Shown here: piece after piece, positions 26,304 to 38,200 of the stretch
Layout of the letters: each line of letters begins with the position of its first letter
How positions within the stretch are numbered: position 1 is the stretch's first letter
Made by a program: the position numbers and the translations under genes
Notes under the pieces: model-generated
Database searches by the model: none
The model's input: the letters and a program-made list of their open reading frames with translations, nothing else
Told to the model about the DNA's origin: nothing
Assembly (NCBI RefSeq): GCF_026151205.1
Contig: NC_087074.1
Location: 21,001,765 to 21,061,764 of the forward strand
Length of the DNA stretch: 60,000 bases
Source of the DNA: Bolinopsis microptera
Lineage: Eukaryota > Ctenophora > Tentaculata > Lobata > Bolinopsidae
Direction: 5' to 3'

Positions 26304-27467
26304 GTGACAGGGTGCTTACAATTCGCGTTACTGGGCGGCGCTCAGCCTGTCATTCTGCATTCCGCCAAATCTTTATTCGGGCTGAGTGAATTACGACTTT
26401 CATCGCCCTAAAAAAGTGCGAATGCTCATTGGACTAGCATTCACGTGATCGTTCAGAACCAATTACAGCCGCGCAAAAGATCACGTGCACGCCAACTACC
26501 AATAAAAAAGAAGTGACGTATGCACTACAAGAGCCGCGCGCTGAGTTAGATTGTAAAATCTGATTATTTGATTGTAAAATCGCATAAACACGCCTATTTG
26601 CGCGTTTTAGAGGGTTTAATTACGCCAGGCTATGCTTATGAACATACTAGCTTGGGGTCACCTGGTAAAATTCGCGCCACTTGTTTCACAAGTAAAGAAA
26701 AGCATCAACTCGCCTTCGTGCGCGCTCCCGCAGTGTTCATGTTGCCACGCGCGACGTCAGATTGCAGATATGAGGACAAAATTTTGACACCCAATATAAA
26801 ACCATAAGTTTGTGTGTTTATAACCATACAAGACGTATTTATACCATGCAAAACGTATTTATAAGCATGCAAGACAAAAAAGTCAGGTAAAAAAAGTCAT
26901 TCTCTCGTCTCAGGGTAAAGGTGACAAGAATACCTGGGCCCCTTTGGCAAACTTTCTGAACTCAGGCAGCTTGAACGACTAAATTTGAAAAAATAAAACT
27001 TCTTGTCTGAATGAACTATTAGAACCTCAAGAAGCTGATCCGCATGTCTCCGCTACTAAAATGTTTAATGAGCCCAATCACTCATCACTTAACAGTTTAA
27101 TCTTCAAAGTGAGTTGTACAATCTAGGTTGTTTTAAGTAGCTGTTGATAGTGTAAAACAGGAGTGACTTGATCGTTTTCATAACTTCGATTTACAATTTG
27201 TACCATAATAAAACTAGCACTGCCATGGGGTTCAAAAAGGGTCATTGTAAGCCTCCAGCGTAATGGTCCTAAGTCTCTGCCCCATGCAGTGCCTGTCAGC
27301 ATCAGCTAACAGAATAGCCCTAAAATAACGATCAAGCCACAAATTAGGTTCTATAATGATTTAATATTGTTGAATAAAGAGATTTGAATATAATATTTGT
27401 TTTATTCTGAATATTTGTTTTATTCTGAATTGTCGCCGGCCTAATTGCTTATATTTGTGATAAATAT

Positions 27468-27606
27468 TTTAAGAGTATCACTTGACCATTGCATGTTACA
27501 TGTTACTGGTCTGGCCCGACATAGCACGTGCCATCGTGGCATTTCGAGAAGAAAGCGGCGCGCGCTACTTTAGACGAGTAACATCCGTCAATTAAGAGTA
27601 TCACCT
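27468..27606. mobile_element. Short relative of the nested MITE, flanked by a direct repeat
   Basis: The body at 27481-27593 carries TTGACCATTGCATG, TGGTCTGGCCCG, GAGAAGAAAGCGGCGCGC and GACGAGTAACATCCGTCAA, all shared with 25958-26303. It is flanked by TTAAGAGTATCAC on both sides (27468-27480 and 27594-27606), which looks like a target duplication of about 12 bp. It may be a deletion derivative of one arm. Confidence 0.55.
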
Positions 27607-27929
27607 GTTAACCATGGGTATTGGGTCTATTTGTATCATTCAGGTCGCGTCGTGACATAGTCATAAGTAATTAAACAATTGCGCGGTAATCGTGAATCGG
27701 TAAACAAGCTGATATGCCCATTTTACAGCATGAACTAACATGAGACAAAATAAAATATTGACTCACAATGCGATGTCAATCTTTCAATTCACAGCTTGGC
27801 GAGGCCCAGTCTAGTGGTGAATTTTTACCAAACTAGCGAAGCGCAATGTTGAATGTGATTGCGAGAATTGACGGGTGACACTCGTAAAATATTTGTTCCA
27901 TATATTGGAGTCCAACTCGGCTTTTACTA

Positions 27930-28200
27930 ATTCGCTCGCCCAAAAATTTCACGTGACTTTGGTTTTTATGGTTTTGCAGCCGTACAAAACGGTTTTACAT
28001 AAATCCTAATCCCAACCCTAACCCTAACCATAACCCCGAAGTTAACCATAACCCTTTCCACAAGCCTAACCCTAACCCGGGCCCTAAACAATCGAATTCG
28101 TATTTTACTAGCCTGTCACGTGACCAAAACGGTTTTTTGCCCATAACTCTCCAGGGAAGCATTTTAACCCTACGTCATGGGGGGTGATTCGGAATCAGCG
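27930..28200 (-). repeat. Dispersed repeat with degenerate CCCTAA tracts, copy A
   Basis: Contains CCAACCCTAACCCTAACC-like tracts followed by CAATCGAATTCGTATTTTAC, AGCCTGTCACGTGACCA and a CATAACTC segment. The same order of blocks is seen, inverted and diverged, at 33865-34090. The telomere-like motif is therefore part of a dispersed repeat, not a chromosome end. Confidence 0.7.
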
Positions 28201-28279
28201 TCCAAAAATACACCGATATAGATCACTTTCATGCCCCAAAGGGCCTTTTCACAAGAATTTCCTTAAAATTTGGGCGAGC

Positions 28280-29605
28280 GATTTAGTAGAAGCGGTAGAA
28301 AAGCGATCATAAGCGCCTATAAGCGCTTTTAAATCCTGATTCTGCCGGTGACCCCAGGTTGCACAGAAAAGCACTTATAACTATAAGCGGGCACACTGAT
28401 TTCCAGTTCTGACCAGGTTAAGGGGAATTGAGAAATCGCTTATAAGCGCAGCATTAAAAAAGCGCTAATGAGCGCTTTTTAATTCCGGGCACTCCCCCGT
28501 TCCGACCAGGTTAGTGGCAGCATTGAAAAAGCGCTTATAAGCGCTTTCTAATTCTTGCCAACCAGGCCATGGGTGATAGGAAAAGCGGTAGAAAAGCGAT
28601 CATAAGCGCTTTTAAATCCTGACTCTGCCGTGTACCCCAGGTTGCTCAGAAAAGCACTTATAAGCGGGCACTCTGATTTCCAGTTCCGACCAGGTTAGGG
28701 GCAGCATTTAAAAAGCGCCTCTGAGCGCTTTTTAATTCCGGGCACTCCCCCGTTCCGACTAAGTTAGTGGCAGCATTGAAAAAGCGCTTATAAGCGCTTT
28801 CTAATTCTTGCCAACCAGGCCATGGGTGATAGAAAAAGCGGTAGAAAAGCGATCATAAGCGCCTATAAGCGCTTTTAAATCCTGATTCTGCCGGTGACCC
28901 CAGGTTGCTCAGAAAAGCACATGAAAGTTCCAACCAGGTTAAGGGGAATTGAGAAATCGCTTATAAGCGCTTTTAAATCCCGGGCACTACCCCGTTCCGA
29001 CCAGGCTAGGGGCAGCATCGAAAAAGCGCTTATAAGCGCTTTTTAATTCCTGCTCACCTGGCCATGGATGATAGGAAAAGCGGTAAAAGCGGTGAAATAG
29101 CGATGAATTAGCCGTTATAAGCGATTTCTAAAAAAACGCTTATAATCGATTATAAGCGGTTATAAGATGTAATATAGCGTTTTCCTGACTCAATTTTAAA
29201 AGCGCTTATAAGCGCTTTATTTGCGCTTTACAAACAGCTAAATTGCACCCCAATTATAAGCGCTTATAATCGCTTATAAATGGTTCAAAAAAGCGCCTAC
29301 GAATCGCTTATCCGGCCAACCGCTTATCCACCCGTTTTTGGCGCCAATCCTACTGGAAAACCGCTTTCAAATCGCTCAGCGACGCTAGTAAGCGCTTAAA
29401 AGCGCTTATAAGCGCTTTTAAATTCAAAAAAGCGCTTTTTTGAATTATGACACCAATTATAGTCGATTATAAGCGATTTTTTTTGAACCGTTTATAATCG
29501 TAAAAAAAGCGATTGTAAACGGTTTTTTTTTAAAAAAGCGCCGAAAAAGCGCTCAATAAGCGATTATCGGCGACGATCATAAAATATCGTTTATGGAAAC
29601 TTGCC
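28280..29605 (-). repeat. Right inverted arm of the foldback element
   Basis: Reverse complement of the left arm, slightly shorter because it has fewer inner subrepeat units. The outermost 500 bp match almost base for base (for example GGCGACGATCATAAAATATCG at 29570-29590 against the left end), which indicates young or homogenised arms. Confidence 0.85.
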
Positions 29606-29703
29606 TAAACTACCTATTTATATTGAGCCTATCAAGACGTTAATAAGTAGAAATTTGCACCATCATCACGCAATCCGGCAATCTGCAGACCACTTATTGT
29701 CAG

Positions 29704-30106
29704 TTATAAATCTAGAGTTTCCTGCACTGTATTCAGAAGTGAGGGCTTGTCTCGGTATTTTCTGAGTAATGTTCTGCCAAAGTTCTGAGTATTTACTCTG
29801 GAATTCTCTCTAAATGTATTTTCACAGAGTTCAACTTGTTTTAACAATTTCCCTATCCTCCAGGTATAGGACAGCGAATCATAGGTTTCTGTCATGATGA
29901 CATGTTGTTGAACGATAACATGCAGCATAAAGTGGTGCTCAAAAGAAACCCAGACTCTCTCTCCATGACCATCGATAATCGCTCCATTCAATGTGAGTAC
30001 ATCTACTTTTTGGAATTTTAAAAATTGAGCGAAAATTGGTTGCGTTAGTTTTAGGTTTTCCGGGCGAGATAAAAATGTGATTTGTGCTAAGTAAATTTGA
30101 GTTAAT
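29704..30106 (-). CDS. Hypothetical protein fragment, possible terminal exon
   Basis: An open frame of about 134 codons on the minus strand, ending at 29704. The residues look protein-like: DVLTLNGAIIDGHGERVWVS, then FEHHFMLHVIVQQH, and a Lys/Arg-rich tail. No family is recognised. No in-frame Met or clear splice acceptor marks its start, so it may be an internal piece of a decayed gene or retroelement. It sits about 100 bp outside the foldback element and is not part of it. Confidence 0.3.
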
Positions 30107-31483
30107 TAGAAGTTTCATGCCAAATGCCATTCGACTGTTGGTATGTTAGGAATTGCATCATTACAGTCTCTAATTGACCAAAGCTGCGGATATAGCAAGT
30201 TTTATTTATAACTCAGTTTTGTAAACAATTGTCCTGGAAATGTTACATTATAAAATGCAGCAGAGAAATCGGCTATTTTTGTCATAACACTTAGCTGTGT
30301 AAAACAATTTCTCTCTCATGATGGCATGAAGGACTATTTATCGAGCAACCTTTTTGACAGATACATCAAACCTAGCAACGAAAAATGGCACCTTTCAATT
30401 TTCACCTGACGTAAGACGCGACGATCTTTTGATTGATACCAAGAGCGCGCATTAAGCCGCGCGCTTTTAATTTTTAAAATTTATATTGTATTTCGACCAA
30501 ATCTCAAAATCTGTCCAAACAAATCTGTCTAAATTTAACTAAAATCTTATATTACTTTTGACGAAACACATTTTTTGTTCTATCAGTCGATTGTTGAAGT
30601 TTGAACGAACACTATTTATATCAACTCAGCATTATACTGATCGATGTATCTGCAAGTAGTATCTTAAATCTTTGTTCTTACCGCATTCTGAGAAAGAAAT
30701 ATGAACTTCGAGGCTCGACATGGGTTTACAATTTATAATTATTCTATCAAGCGATGGGTATTATTAAAAGGCACGGTTTATATCTCCACAGAAAGTACAC
30801 TATCCAAAGATTCTGCGGCTTTTCAATAGTCAGGACTTCTGTTAAAGGTGTAGAGTAATTATATTAATATGTTGTGAAATGGTGTTCGGAAATAAGCTCA
30901 AAAGATATCTCTCTAGTCCGGATACAATTCAATAAGCTCAGTGATGTGCACTACTTGCCACTGCATCGACCATTACTATACGCGCATGGGTTGTGTCCAG
31001 TTTGGGTTGTACCTAGGATTATATCCTATCGTGCTTTTATAAAATGTTTTAACACTTGAATAAGCTTCTTGAATTATCTTGAATTATCTTGCTTTAAAAC
31101 TTGGAGACAGCAAAATCAGCTGAAATCAGGCACTATTTATATAGATTCTCGGGGATCGCGCAAACCAAGGTAGCGTAGACGTTACTCTATACAGCTGAAG
31201 TGGATCTGATGTAAAATAAGCAATTTCCATTTCAACAGAATGAAGGGAGTTTGGGTTGTTACCCTTTAATTCCTGTTTTGACGTCAGTAACGCCTTAAGT
31301 CTTAATCTCCCACCCTCGACCATCACCAACGATCAGAAATGCTAAACCGCGCGTACGTTACTGACGTCAATGTGAGCGATGCAATATTCGAGATAGAACT
31401 GAGTAGTATGACTATACGACTGAACTGTATAACTAGCCAATGCAATTAAATTATCCACGAATTTACTAAAGTTCTCCTCTCAG
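30107..31483. other. Non-coding, probably neurexin-like gene intron
   Basis: No exon is recognised. It lies directly 5' of the first laminin-G exon at 31484, so it is presumably intronic. Upstream exons of that gene were not found in the window, so the intron either is very long or includes the elements to the left. A small tandem (CTTGAATTAT) is at about 31066-31092. Confidence 0.4.
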
Positions 31484-32431
31484 GTTCGTATCCCTCCGGA
31501 AGCAAGTTAGAGTTCACCTTCACAGCTCTAAGATCTATACAAATTGGACACCTCCAGCCTACCTGGGGAGAGGCGTACGGTTTTACTGGGTGTATGACTG
31601 ACTTGTTCGTGGACGGTCTCTCACCTCTTATCCTTGCTGATCTCGCGGAAAATACAAGTAAGGGACGCAGGGACGTTTTTGAGAATCAAGATTTAATTTA
31701 ATTATTGTATAGACGATGGAGAATTTATTATGGAGGTGTTGGGTGACCATTTTAAAAGTGACTTGGAACTCTATCTCAGAAATTGAAGACCAAGTATCAG
31801 TGCAAGACGTTGATTTTGTGGAGACTTGTGGTGAGAAATATAATGTTCCTACTACACAGCCACCTCAACAACCGTAAGTAAATTAATATCTCCACACCAA
31901 TTAATTAGTTAGTAACGTTAGGCTCAATTAGTCCAATTAGTCTACTAATTAGTCCAATTAGTCTACTAATTAGTTTCTTCTTTCACTGATTTAATCCCAC
32001 ATAGTGGCACTATCATGATGGAATGAAAATGCTTTGTCGGTCTCAACTTTATCAGCTCTAATCCCCGTCGAAATTCCGTTCCGTTTTCATCCGAATAAGA
32101 ATTTAGGAATCAAACAAGGTTAGGGCGTACAAAACTAAAAATATGAAGCAGTTAATATATTAACTTGACTTTTCTCTCCAGGACAAACTCTCCACCTTTC
32201 GACACAAATCCTATCACTGGAGCAGTCGAGGATAAAGAAAAAGATGACGATTCCGGAAAAGATAAGATGACCCTAATCGTCATATTAGTGACTATCGTTA
32301 TCCTTATTTTATTAGTTCTCTTAATTGGGATTGTTTGTAAAAAATATTATAATAACAAAGGGACTTACAAAGTGGACGAGAGCCGGCTAAGGGCGGATCA
32401 GGAGAACCCTGAGCAAGAGTATTTTATTTAG
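31484..32431 (+). CDS. Neurexin-like membrane protein, last three exons
   Basis: Exons at 31484-31657, 31780-31873 and 32182-32431, with GT-AG borders and matching phases (1, then 2). Exon 1 encodes the end of a laminin-G domain (SIQIGHLQP, GFTGCMTDLFVDG). Exon 2 is a linker with VETCGEKY and a Thr/Pro stalk. Exon 3 has a charged stretch, one transmembrane helix (LIVILVTIVILILLVLLIGI) and a short cytoplasmic tail with GTYKVDESR and a C-terminal EYFI. Neurexin tails have a similar GSYQVDETR segment (protein 4.1 binding) and end in EYYV (PDZ ligand), hence the call. The protein would be a presynaptic or cell-junction adhesion molecule. A Caspr-type relative is less likely given the tail. Upstream exons lie outside what I can recognise. 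Confidence 0.8.
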
Positions 32432-32672
32432 TTCTAGACGGCCGATCCTTCGTTCACCCTAAAAGTATATGGACGTATAATTCATCATTGTTTGTTTTAT
32501 GCTGTATCTGTTTTGCAATGTTTTAACAGAATTTGTAAGTCATGGATATCGTGATGTTACCGTCGCCTTCAAAAGAAAATCAGATCAAATTCTGAAATTC
32601 TGTCAGGGTAAATGTTTCGCTTGTCTTGCTGTAACTGTCATATTATGCTGAAAGAAAAGAACTAAAGATTTT

Positions 32673-32727
32673 TCAATTACCAATTTTTGGAGGACTCTTT
32701 TAAGAGTCCTCCTAAAATCTGTAATTA
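32673..32727. repeat. Imperfect palindrome, hairpin core GGAGGACTCTT/AAGAGTCCTCC
   Basis: About 27-bp arms, perfect over the inner 12 bp, with outer CAATTACC / GTAATTA arms imperfect. It lies about 240 bp after the neurexin-like stop codon, so it could fold in the 3' UTR, or it may be a tiny MITE. Confidence 0.6.
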
Positions 32728-33864
32728 AAAATTATTTTAAAAACTAATTGATTATTGAGAACAGAAGAATGTGATCGAACTTCCCTTGATTATGCCGTGC
32801 ATTTTGTATGACAATTTTTAGGGGGTTTTCTGTTTAGCAAGCAAGGATATGGTTAGTGGACATTGGATACTTAATGCACGGTCATTCAAGGGACTGGGTT
32901 TGCCACTGTTGTACGGGATGGCATCTGCCAGCGATTGTAGAGAATTTATTCTTTAAAATTTATTTCTAGAAACTTCTATAAAGGTTAGGTTTAGCAAATA
33001 TCATCATATCTGTTTATAAAATTTTTGAAATGCACGATTGTTATTTGATGTGTTATCGATATCCCTCAAACCAAATTCAGTTTTTGTAATGTTATATTAT
33101 TTAATTTTAAGTTTTTCATTCAATGTAAATAATATTATATGAGTTGAAATTTTATCGTAAATTCAATTTTCTATAATCATGATTTTGACTTCTATTCTGA
33201 TCTCCTCGATGCAAATGCAATCTCTTTTCACCTTCAATTATACTATTATTTAAAACAAATTCATTTGAATTGATCAGCAACCTGTTGGAAAATAACGTTA
33301 CATATTGAAACGATGTGGGACTGAACATGTCCGTGCACAACATTTCTCCAAACACTTCGTAATTGCAGCTCCCAATGAATATGGTGAAAGCTTGTAATCA
33401 CGTCGTGACCTCCATTGTCATTTCACTTAGTATCGGGGCAAAAGCCACGATACACTGATACAGCCACGGCGCGGCGGGCCATCAACGTGAGGCAAGGAAA
33501 ATCGAGCGACCTATTTAGTGCTCGGTATCACTAATTTGCATTTAACGGTAATTTAGATTGATATCATTTCTTTTTTTTTTGGAAAAAGGAAACACTCAGA
33601 CACCGGCGACGGTCCATTCCAAATGTTGGGTTTTTTAGGTTTTGAAATAATAATAAAAGGATTTGCATAACTGCACGATCGGTGATCCTGGATCCAATGC
33701 AATTGCGAAATCTAAAAGTAAATATAATGCTGTTTTAGTGTTTTAAGTAAATAACTAAAGCGTCAAAAACTTATCGGTCTCATTATAAATCACTCACCAA
33801 TGACCAAGGATTTTTAATTTTTTTTTCACAAAGTGGGTCTTATTGAAAGTAGCATCATTTAATT

Positions 33865-34090
33865 AAATGTATTTTTCCGAAACACCCCCATGACATATGA
33901 CATAGGGTCAAACCGCTTACTTAGTGAGGAGTTATGAGCAAAAAAACTGTATATTGGTCACGTAACAGGCTGGTAAAACACGGATTCGATTGTTCAGGGC
34001 TCAGGTTTGGGTTAGGGTTGTGCTTGTGGTTATCGTTATAGTTAGCTCAGGGCTTATATGGTTAGGGTTGTAGGTTCGCAGGGTTTCACC
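33865..34090 (+). repeat. Dispersed repeat with degenerate TTAGGG tracts, copy B
   Basis: Inverted relative of 27930-28200: GTCATGGGGGTG-like block, GAGTTATGAGC, GGTCACGTAACAGGCTGGTA, GATTCGATTGTTCAGGGC, then GGTTAGGGTTG tracts. Divergence is higher than between the foldback arms, so this family is older. Confidence 0.65.
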
Positions 34091-34544
34091 GACACCGTTT
34101 CTTTCGGTAAACAGTAATTGTAAATACCCAAGTCTCGTGGCGGTGCGCTGGCGAGTGAATTAGTGAAAGCCTAAACTTATATAGTAACTAATGATTTGTT
34201 CGGTCAGTTTGTGTTGTGCATCTTCGACACTAACTATCTGAGACTTAATAAATCGAGAATCAGGCATCACCTGACTCTTATCCTTCAGTGACATGTGTTC
34301 ATTACTCGAGCCTCATCAGAAAACATTGGAAATTTTAACAAAGAAAACAATTCACAATATTATATTCAATTTACTACCAGCAACCTGGGTAAATAGTTAA
34401 TGCGAATGTTTGAGATGACATCTCGAGAATGAAATTTATTTATTGATAATTAAATACACATACTAATAGTTCTTTCAGATGGCCCACTAATCAAAAACAT
34501 TATTAACGCTTCAAAAATCGTTCTTTCGTTACACTTATATTATT

Positions 34545-34662
34545 ATTGAAACTATATCCATCTATTCCCACTGAAATTTCTTCAATTTTTTAAATTCGCC
34601 ATCTTATTTGCTAGCAAAGATCTTAATCACGAGTATGTCATGGTCTGGAATAACAACTCAAG
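34545..34662 (+). pseudogene. 5' fragment of the inverted kringle/TSP1/Ig paralog
   Basis: Matches the 5' leader and first codons of the intact gene: TTATTTGCTAG, AAGATCTTAA, then CACGAGTATGTCATGGTCTG, which encodes the MSWSG start, up to AATAACAACT. Homology stops abruptly at 34662, where the LINE 3' end begins, and resumes at about 41060 with the rest of the signal peptide ([12 protein letters not shown]). Confidence 0.85.
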
Positions 34663-35239
34663 AAAACAACAATTTCAAGAAAACAACAATTTTATTTAGT
34701 ATCAATTAAAGCACACAAAAATATATTTCATATATATATAACTAGCACGAACTTTAGATCAGATATCTTAGGGGACTTGGAGTAGCAAGAGATTGACTAG
34801 AAGGTATATAACTTTTACAAAGATACGTCGAGAAGAATCCAGGGTGATACAGGATCGGAGAGTGCAGACCAAAAGTTTACGCACCCACCTTTGCCTCCTG
34901 AGTTCTTGGTTGGATAGAAATTTATGCAAACTTGGTCGTTTATACTCCAAGTCCCTTTCTTAAAAGAAGTAGTATTAACTATGTCTAGAGTTAGCTTCGT
35001 TCAATAATAACAATATCAATATAATCAATATCAATATCAGATAAACCTACCGAATAAATTATTAAATATCAATTAATTCATTCCGATAAAAATTTTTATA
35101 AATTTAGATGTTTAACTTATCTAAAAACATTACAACAAATGGTTAAAAAGCGCCCAAAATCGATTTGAAAGATTTTCTGTCTATAGTACAATCATGATAG
35201 TAATAGTAAGTGTGTGCCGCTGGCTGCAATTAGATTTGA

Positions 35240-38200
35240 TTACTGCAATTTGAAATTGTTTGGAGTCCAAGTATCTTTTAAGTCAGCTGCCTGTGCTTGT
35301 ATTAATAGTGCTTTGGTTCTCAGTTTTATCAAGCTAATGGACGTTTCTAAGCAATTGCTTGAAGTTAAAATTTTTCTATGAACAGCGTTCCAAAGCTTGG
35401 CTGCATTAAACAAAAAGGTGTTTGATTTATTTAGGAGAATAACCATTAGACTCGTTGCACGGTTTGAAATGTTGATAGCCTCATAAAGGGAGTATGGGCA
35501 GTGGTACTTGATAATCTTAGAGAATTCTAAAATACAGTGATATTTGTACAAGTTTTGAGCCGTAAGAATTTTTAATCTATTAAAAATGGGTTTTGTATGC
35601 TCCTTTTCAAAGTGTTTATGGTCTAGTTTTTGCATACCGTATGGTCTAGTACGTGCACATGTTGATTGTTTATCTAAATATGAGTCAAGGTCGCCAAAAA
35701 GGATCCTTATACAGTGCTTCTGTGTGATGAAAAGACTATCATTGGACCGTTCTTTGAGGACAACACCCCAAACACTTATACCATAACTGAGATGTGATTC
35801 AAAAAGAGTATTATATATTTTCAAATATAGTTCAGAAGGTATCGAGTGCCGAATTCTGCAGATTGCACCAGTCATAGATCTCAGTTTTTTACGGATGTAG
35901 TGCATGTGGGCAATCCAGTTTAGCTTACTATCTATAACAACACCTAAGAATTTGGTATCCTTGACTTTAGTAATAACCTTACCATTGATGAATATTGATC
36001 TAGATTCATCTAGCAGGATAGCAAATGGTCTGGTCCGTGCACAGGTGTCATCATATTCAGAGGCAGGTTTAAAATGTATGTAGCAGCATTTGGACATGTT
36101 GATATGAAGTAGATTACATTTCATGTAAATCGAGACATGTTGGCTTTTTTGTATGTTGCTTCTCTAGATGGTCCTGATATGAAGATATTAGTGTCATCAG
36201 CATAAAGTACAAATTTCACCTCACTGTCTGAAAAGCAGTTTACTATATCGTTCATATACAATAGGAAGAGTAACGGCCCTAGAATTGACCCTTGCGGTAC
36301 TCCAAATTTCACGTCCATTGTTTCTGATGGTACATCGTTATACATAACATACTGCTTTCTGTTAGTCAAATAGCTTTTTAGTAAGGTAAGTGCTGTGCCC
36401 CTAATACCGTAGGAATTTAATTTGCATAAAAGAATATCGTGATCAAGGGTGTCGAAGGCTTTGCTCAAGTCAATGAATATCCCTAGGACATGTTTATTGC
36501 TTGCCAGAGACTTAGTAACGGAGTCTATAGATTTGTGTAGAGCATGGGTGGTAGAATGGCCTTTTCTAAATCCAAACTGTGAGTCTGTTAGTACACCTTT
36601 AGATGTGAAGAAATTATAGAGGCGTTTATAAATGACCTTCTCGAAGATCTTTCCAAATAAAGGTAATATTGATACAGGCCGATAATTTTCAATGCATTCT
36701 TTATTGTCTTTCTTGTAAATAGGAATAACTTTACCAGTTTTAAAAATACTTGGGAATGTACCACTTTGTATACATGTGTTGTAAAGCCTAGCCAAGGTAC
36801 CAGCAATGAGCTTGGCCGGTTTTTTTACAACAACTATAGGTATGTCACTCGCCTTACCATTTTGAAAGTCTCGGATCACCTCTATAATTTCTTCTTCATT
36901 AGTTTCTTCCAGGTATATGGAGTCAGATACCGAATTAGACATAAACTGAGCAAATGATTCTACTGGTTCCAGAGAAATACTATTGTTTGACAGTACATTT
37001 TTATTGAGATTACTTGCAAGAGATGTAAAATATTCACAGAATTTGTTAGCAATTATTCGTCTGCAAGTAACTCTCTGGCCATCTATGACAAAATCGTCCT
37101 TACATCTAGACAAATTTTTGCCACGGAGTTCATTTATAATTTCCCAAGTCTTTTTTGAGTTCATGCTGTACTTCTCGAATTTTTGAGTATAGCACATGGC
37201 CTTTGCCATCTTTATTGAGCTCTTGAGAAACTTGTCGAATTCCTTGTAGTAGATGTGCTTGTTTGGATCCCCATCAGGTAGTTTTAATGTACAAGTCTTC
37301 TTCCATTCGAAATACAACCTAGCTAGGCCCTGGGTGATCCAAGGGTTGCATTACTATAGTCGTAGTGTATAGTAATTTTGTCTGATGAATCAGGTGTTGG
37401 CACAGAGTCAGGGGAAAGTTCAATAAGAGTGAATATAGGGTGATGGTGGGAGATCTTGTCAGATATCACACCAGAAATAAGGGATTGATCTACGACATTG
37501 GTATGGATATTGTCAATACAGGTCCTGGAACAGCCAGGCATTTGGTGAGTTGGTACTGATATGGTTGGTATGAAGCCGTTGTTGAATATTATTTCTTGGA
37601 ATTTGTCCTCTGATGGAGATGGGTCGTTCAAAATGTTAACATTGAAATCACCAAGAATATATACTTTTTTGCCATTCAGTTTTGAGAGAATACATTCATA
37701 CGCTTTGTTGAACATCTCAAGTGATGCGTTTGGGGGACGGTATATAACCCCTACGACAGTTGGATCTTGCAAGCTAGTGATAGATACAAACAGTGATTCT
37801 ATGTGTTCATTACAGAGAGATAAGTCAGTGATTTTGTTAAAGTTAAGGGAATCGTGTAGGTAAAGACACACTCCTGACCCTTTACCCTTGAACTGGTTTT
37901 TCTCTTGGCAAAAGTAGCGTGATTGGTAACAGGAGGAGTATCCGTTAAGCTGATACAGAGTTCCATTTTCGGGATTAGTGTTTGTTTCTGCAAGGCCGAT
38001 AACAGAGAATTTGTGGTCGATACTAGACAATTCAACTGCAAAGTTGTCGAAGTTTGATGCATTTCCATCAATATTTAGAAATAATTTGGACAAATATTTA
38101 GCTGAATTTTTAGGTAGGATGGTGGCATTCAACTCTGTTATTGAGAATGTTTTGCAATTTTCAAGAATCTTTGAGCTATTGTAGATAGATTCAATATAAT

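Larger units (their letters stand above)
24002..29613. mobile_element. 5.6-kb foldback element with long terminal inverted repeats and 8-bp target duplication
   Basis: The element spans 24010-29605. The flanks are TAAACTAC on both sides (24002-24009 and 29606-29613), a perfect 8-bp target duplication. The ends read GGCAAGTTTCCATAAACG and its complement. The inverted arms are about 1.3-1.55 kb and filled with subrepeats around the palindrome GCGCTTATAAGCGC. An 8-bp duplication fits the hAT, P/Galileo or Merlin groups. Long subrepeated arms recall foldback/Galileo-type elements. The 2.7-kb interior has no transposase I can recognise, so it is probably non-autonomous, and it contains nested insertions (25958-26303, 27481-27593). 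Confidence 0.85.
32432..34544. other. 3' flank and intergenic region
   Basis: Starts with the 3' untranslated part of the neurexin-like gene. It holds an imperfect palindrome (32673-32727) and a dispersed repeat (33865-34090), listed separately. The minus-strand frame at 33152-33355 has no motif. Nothing else is supported. Confidence 0.5.

Noticed and set aside
28011-28080. Possible telomere end
   Set aside because: The CCCTAA tracts are degenerate, internal and part of a dispersed repeat with a second copy at 34 kb.
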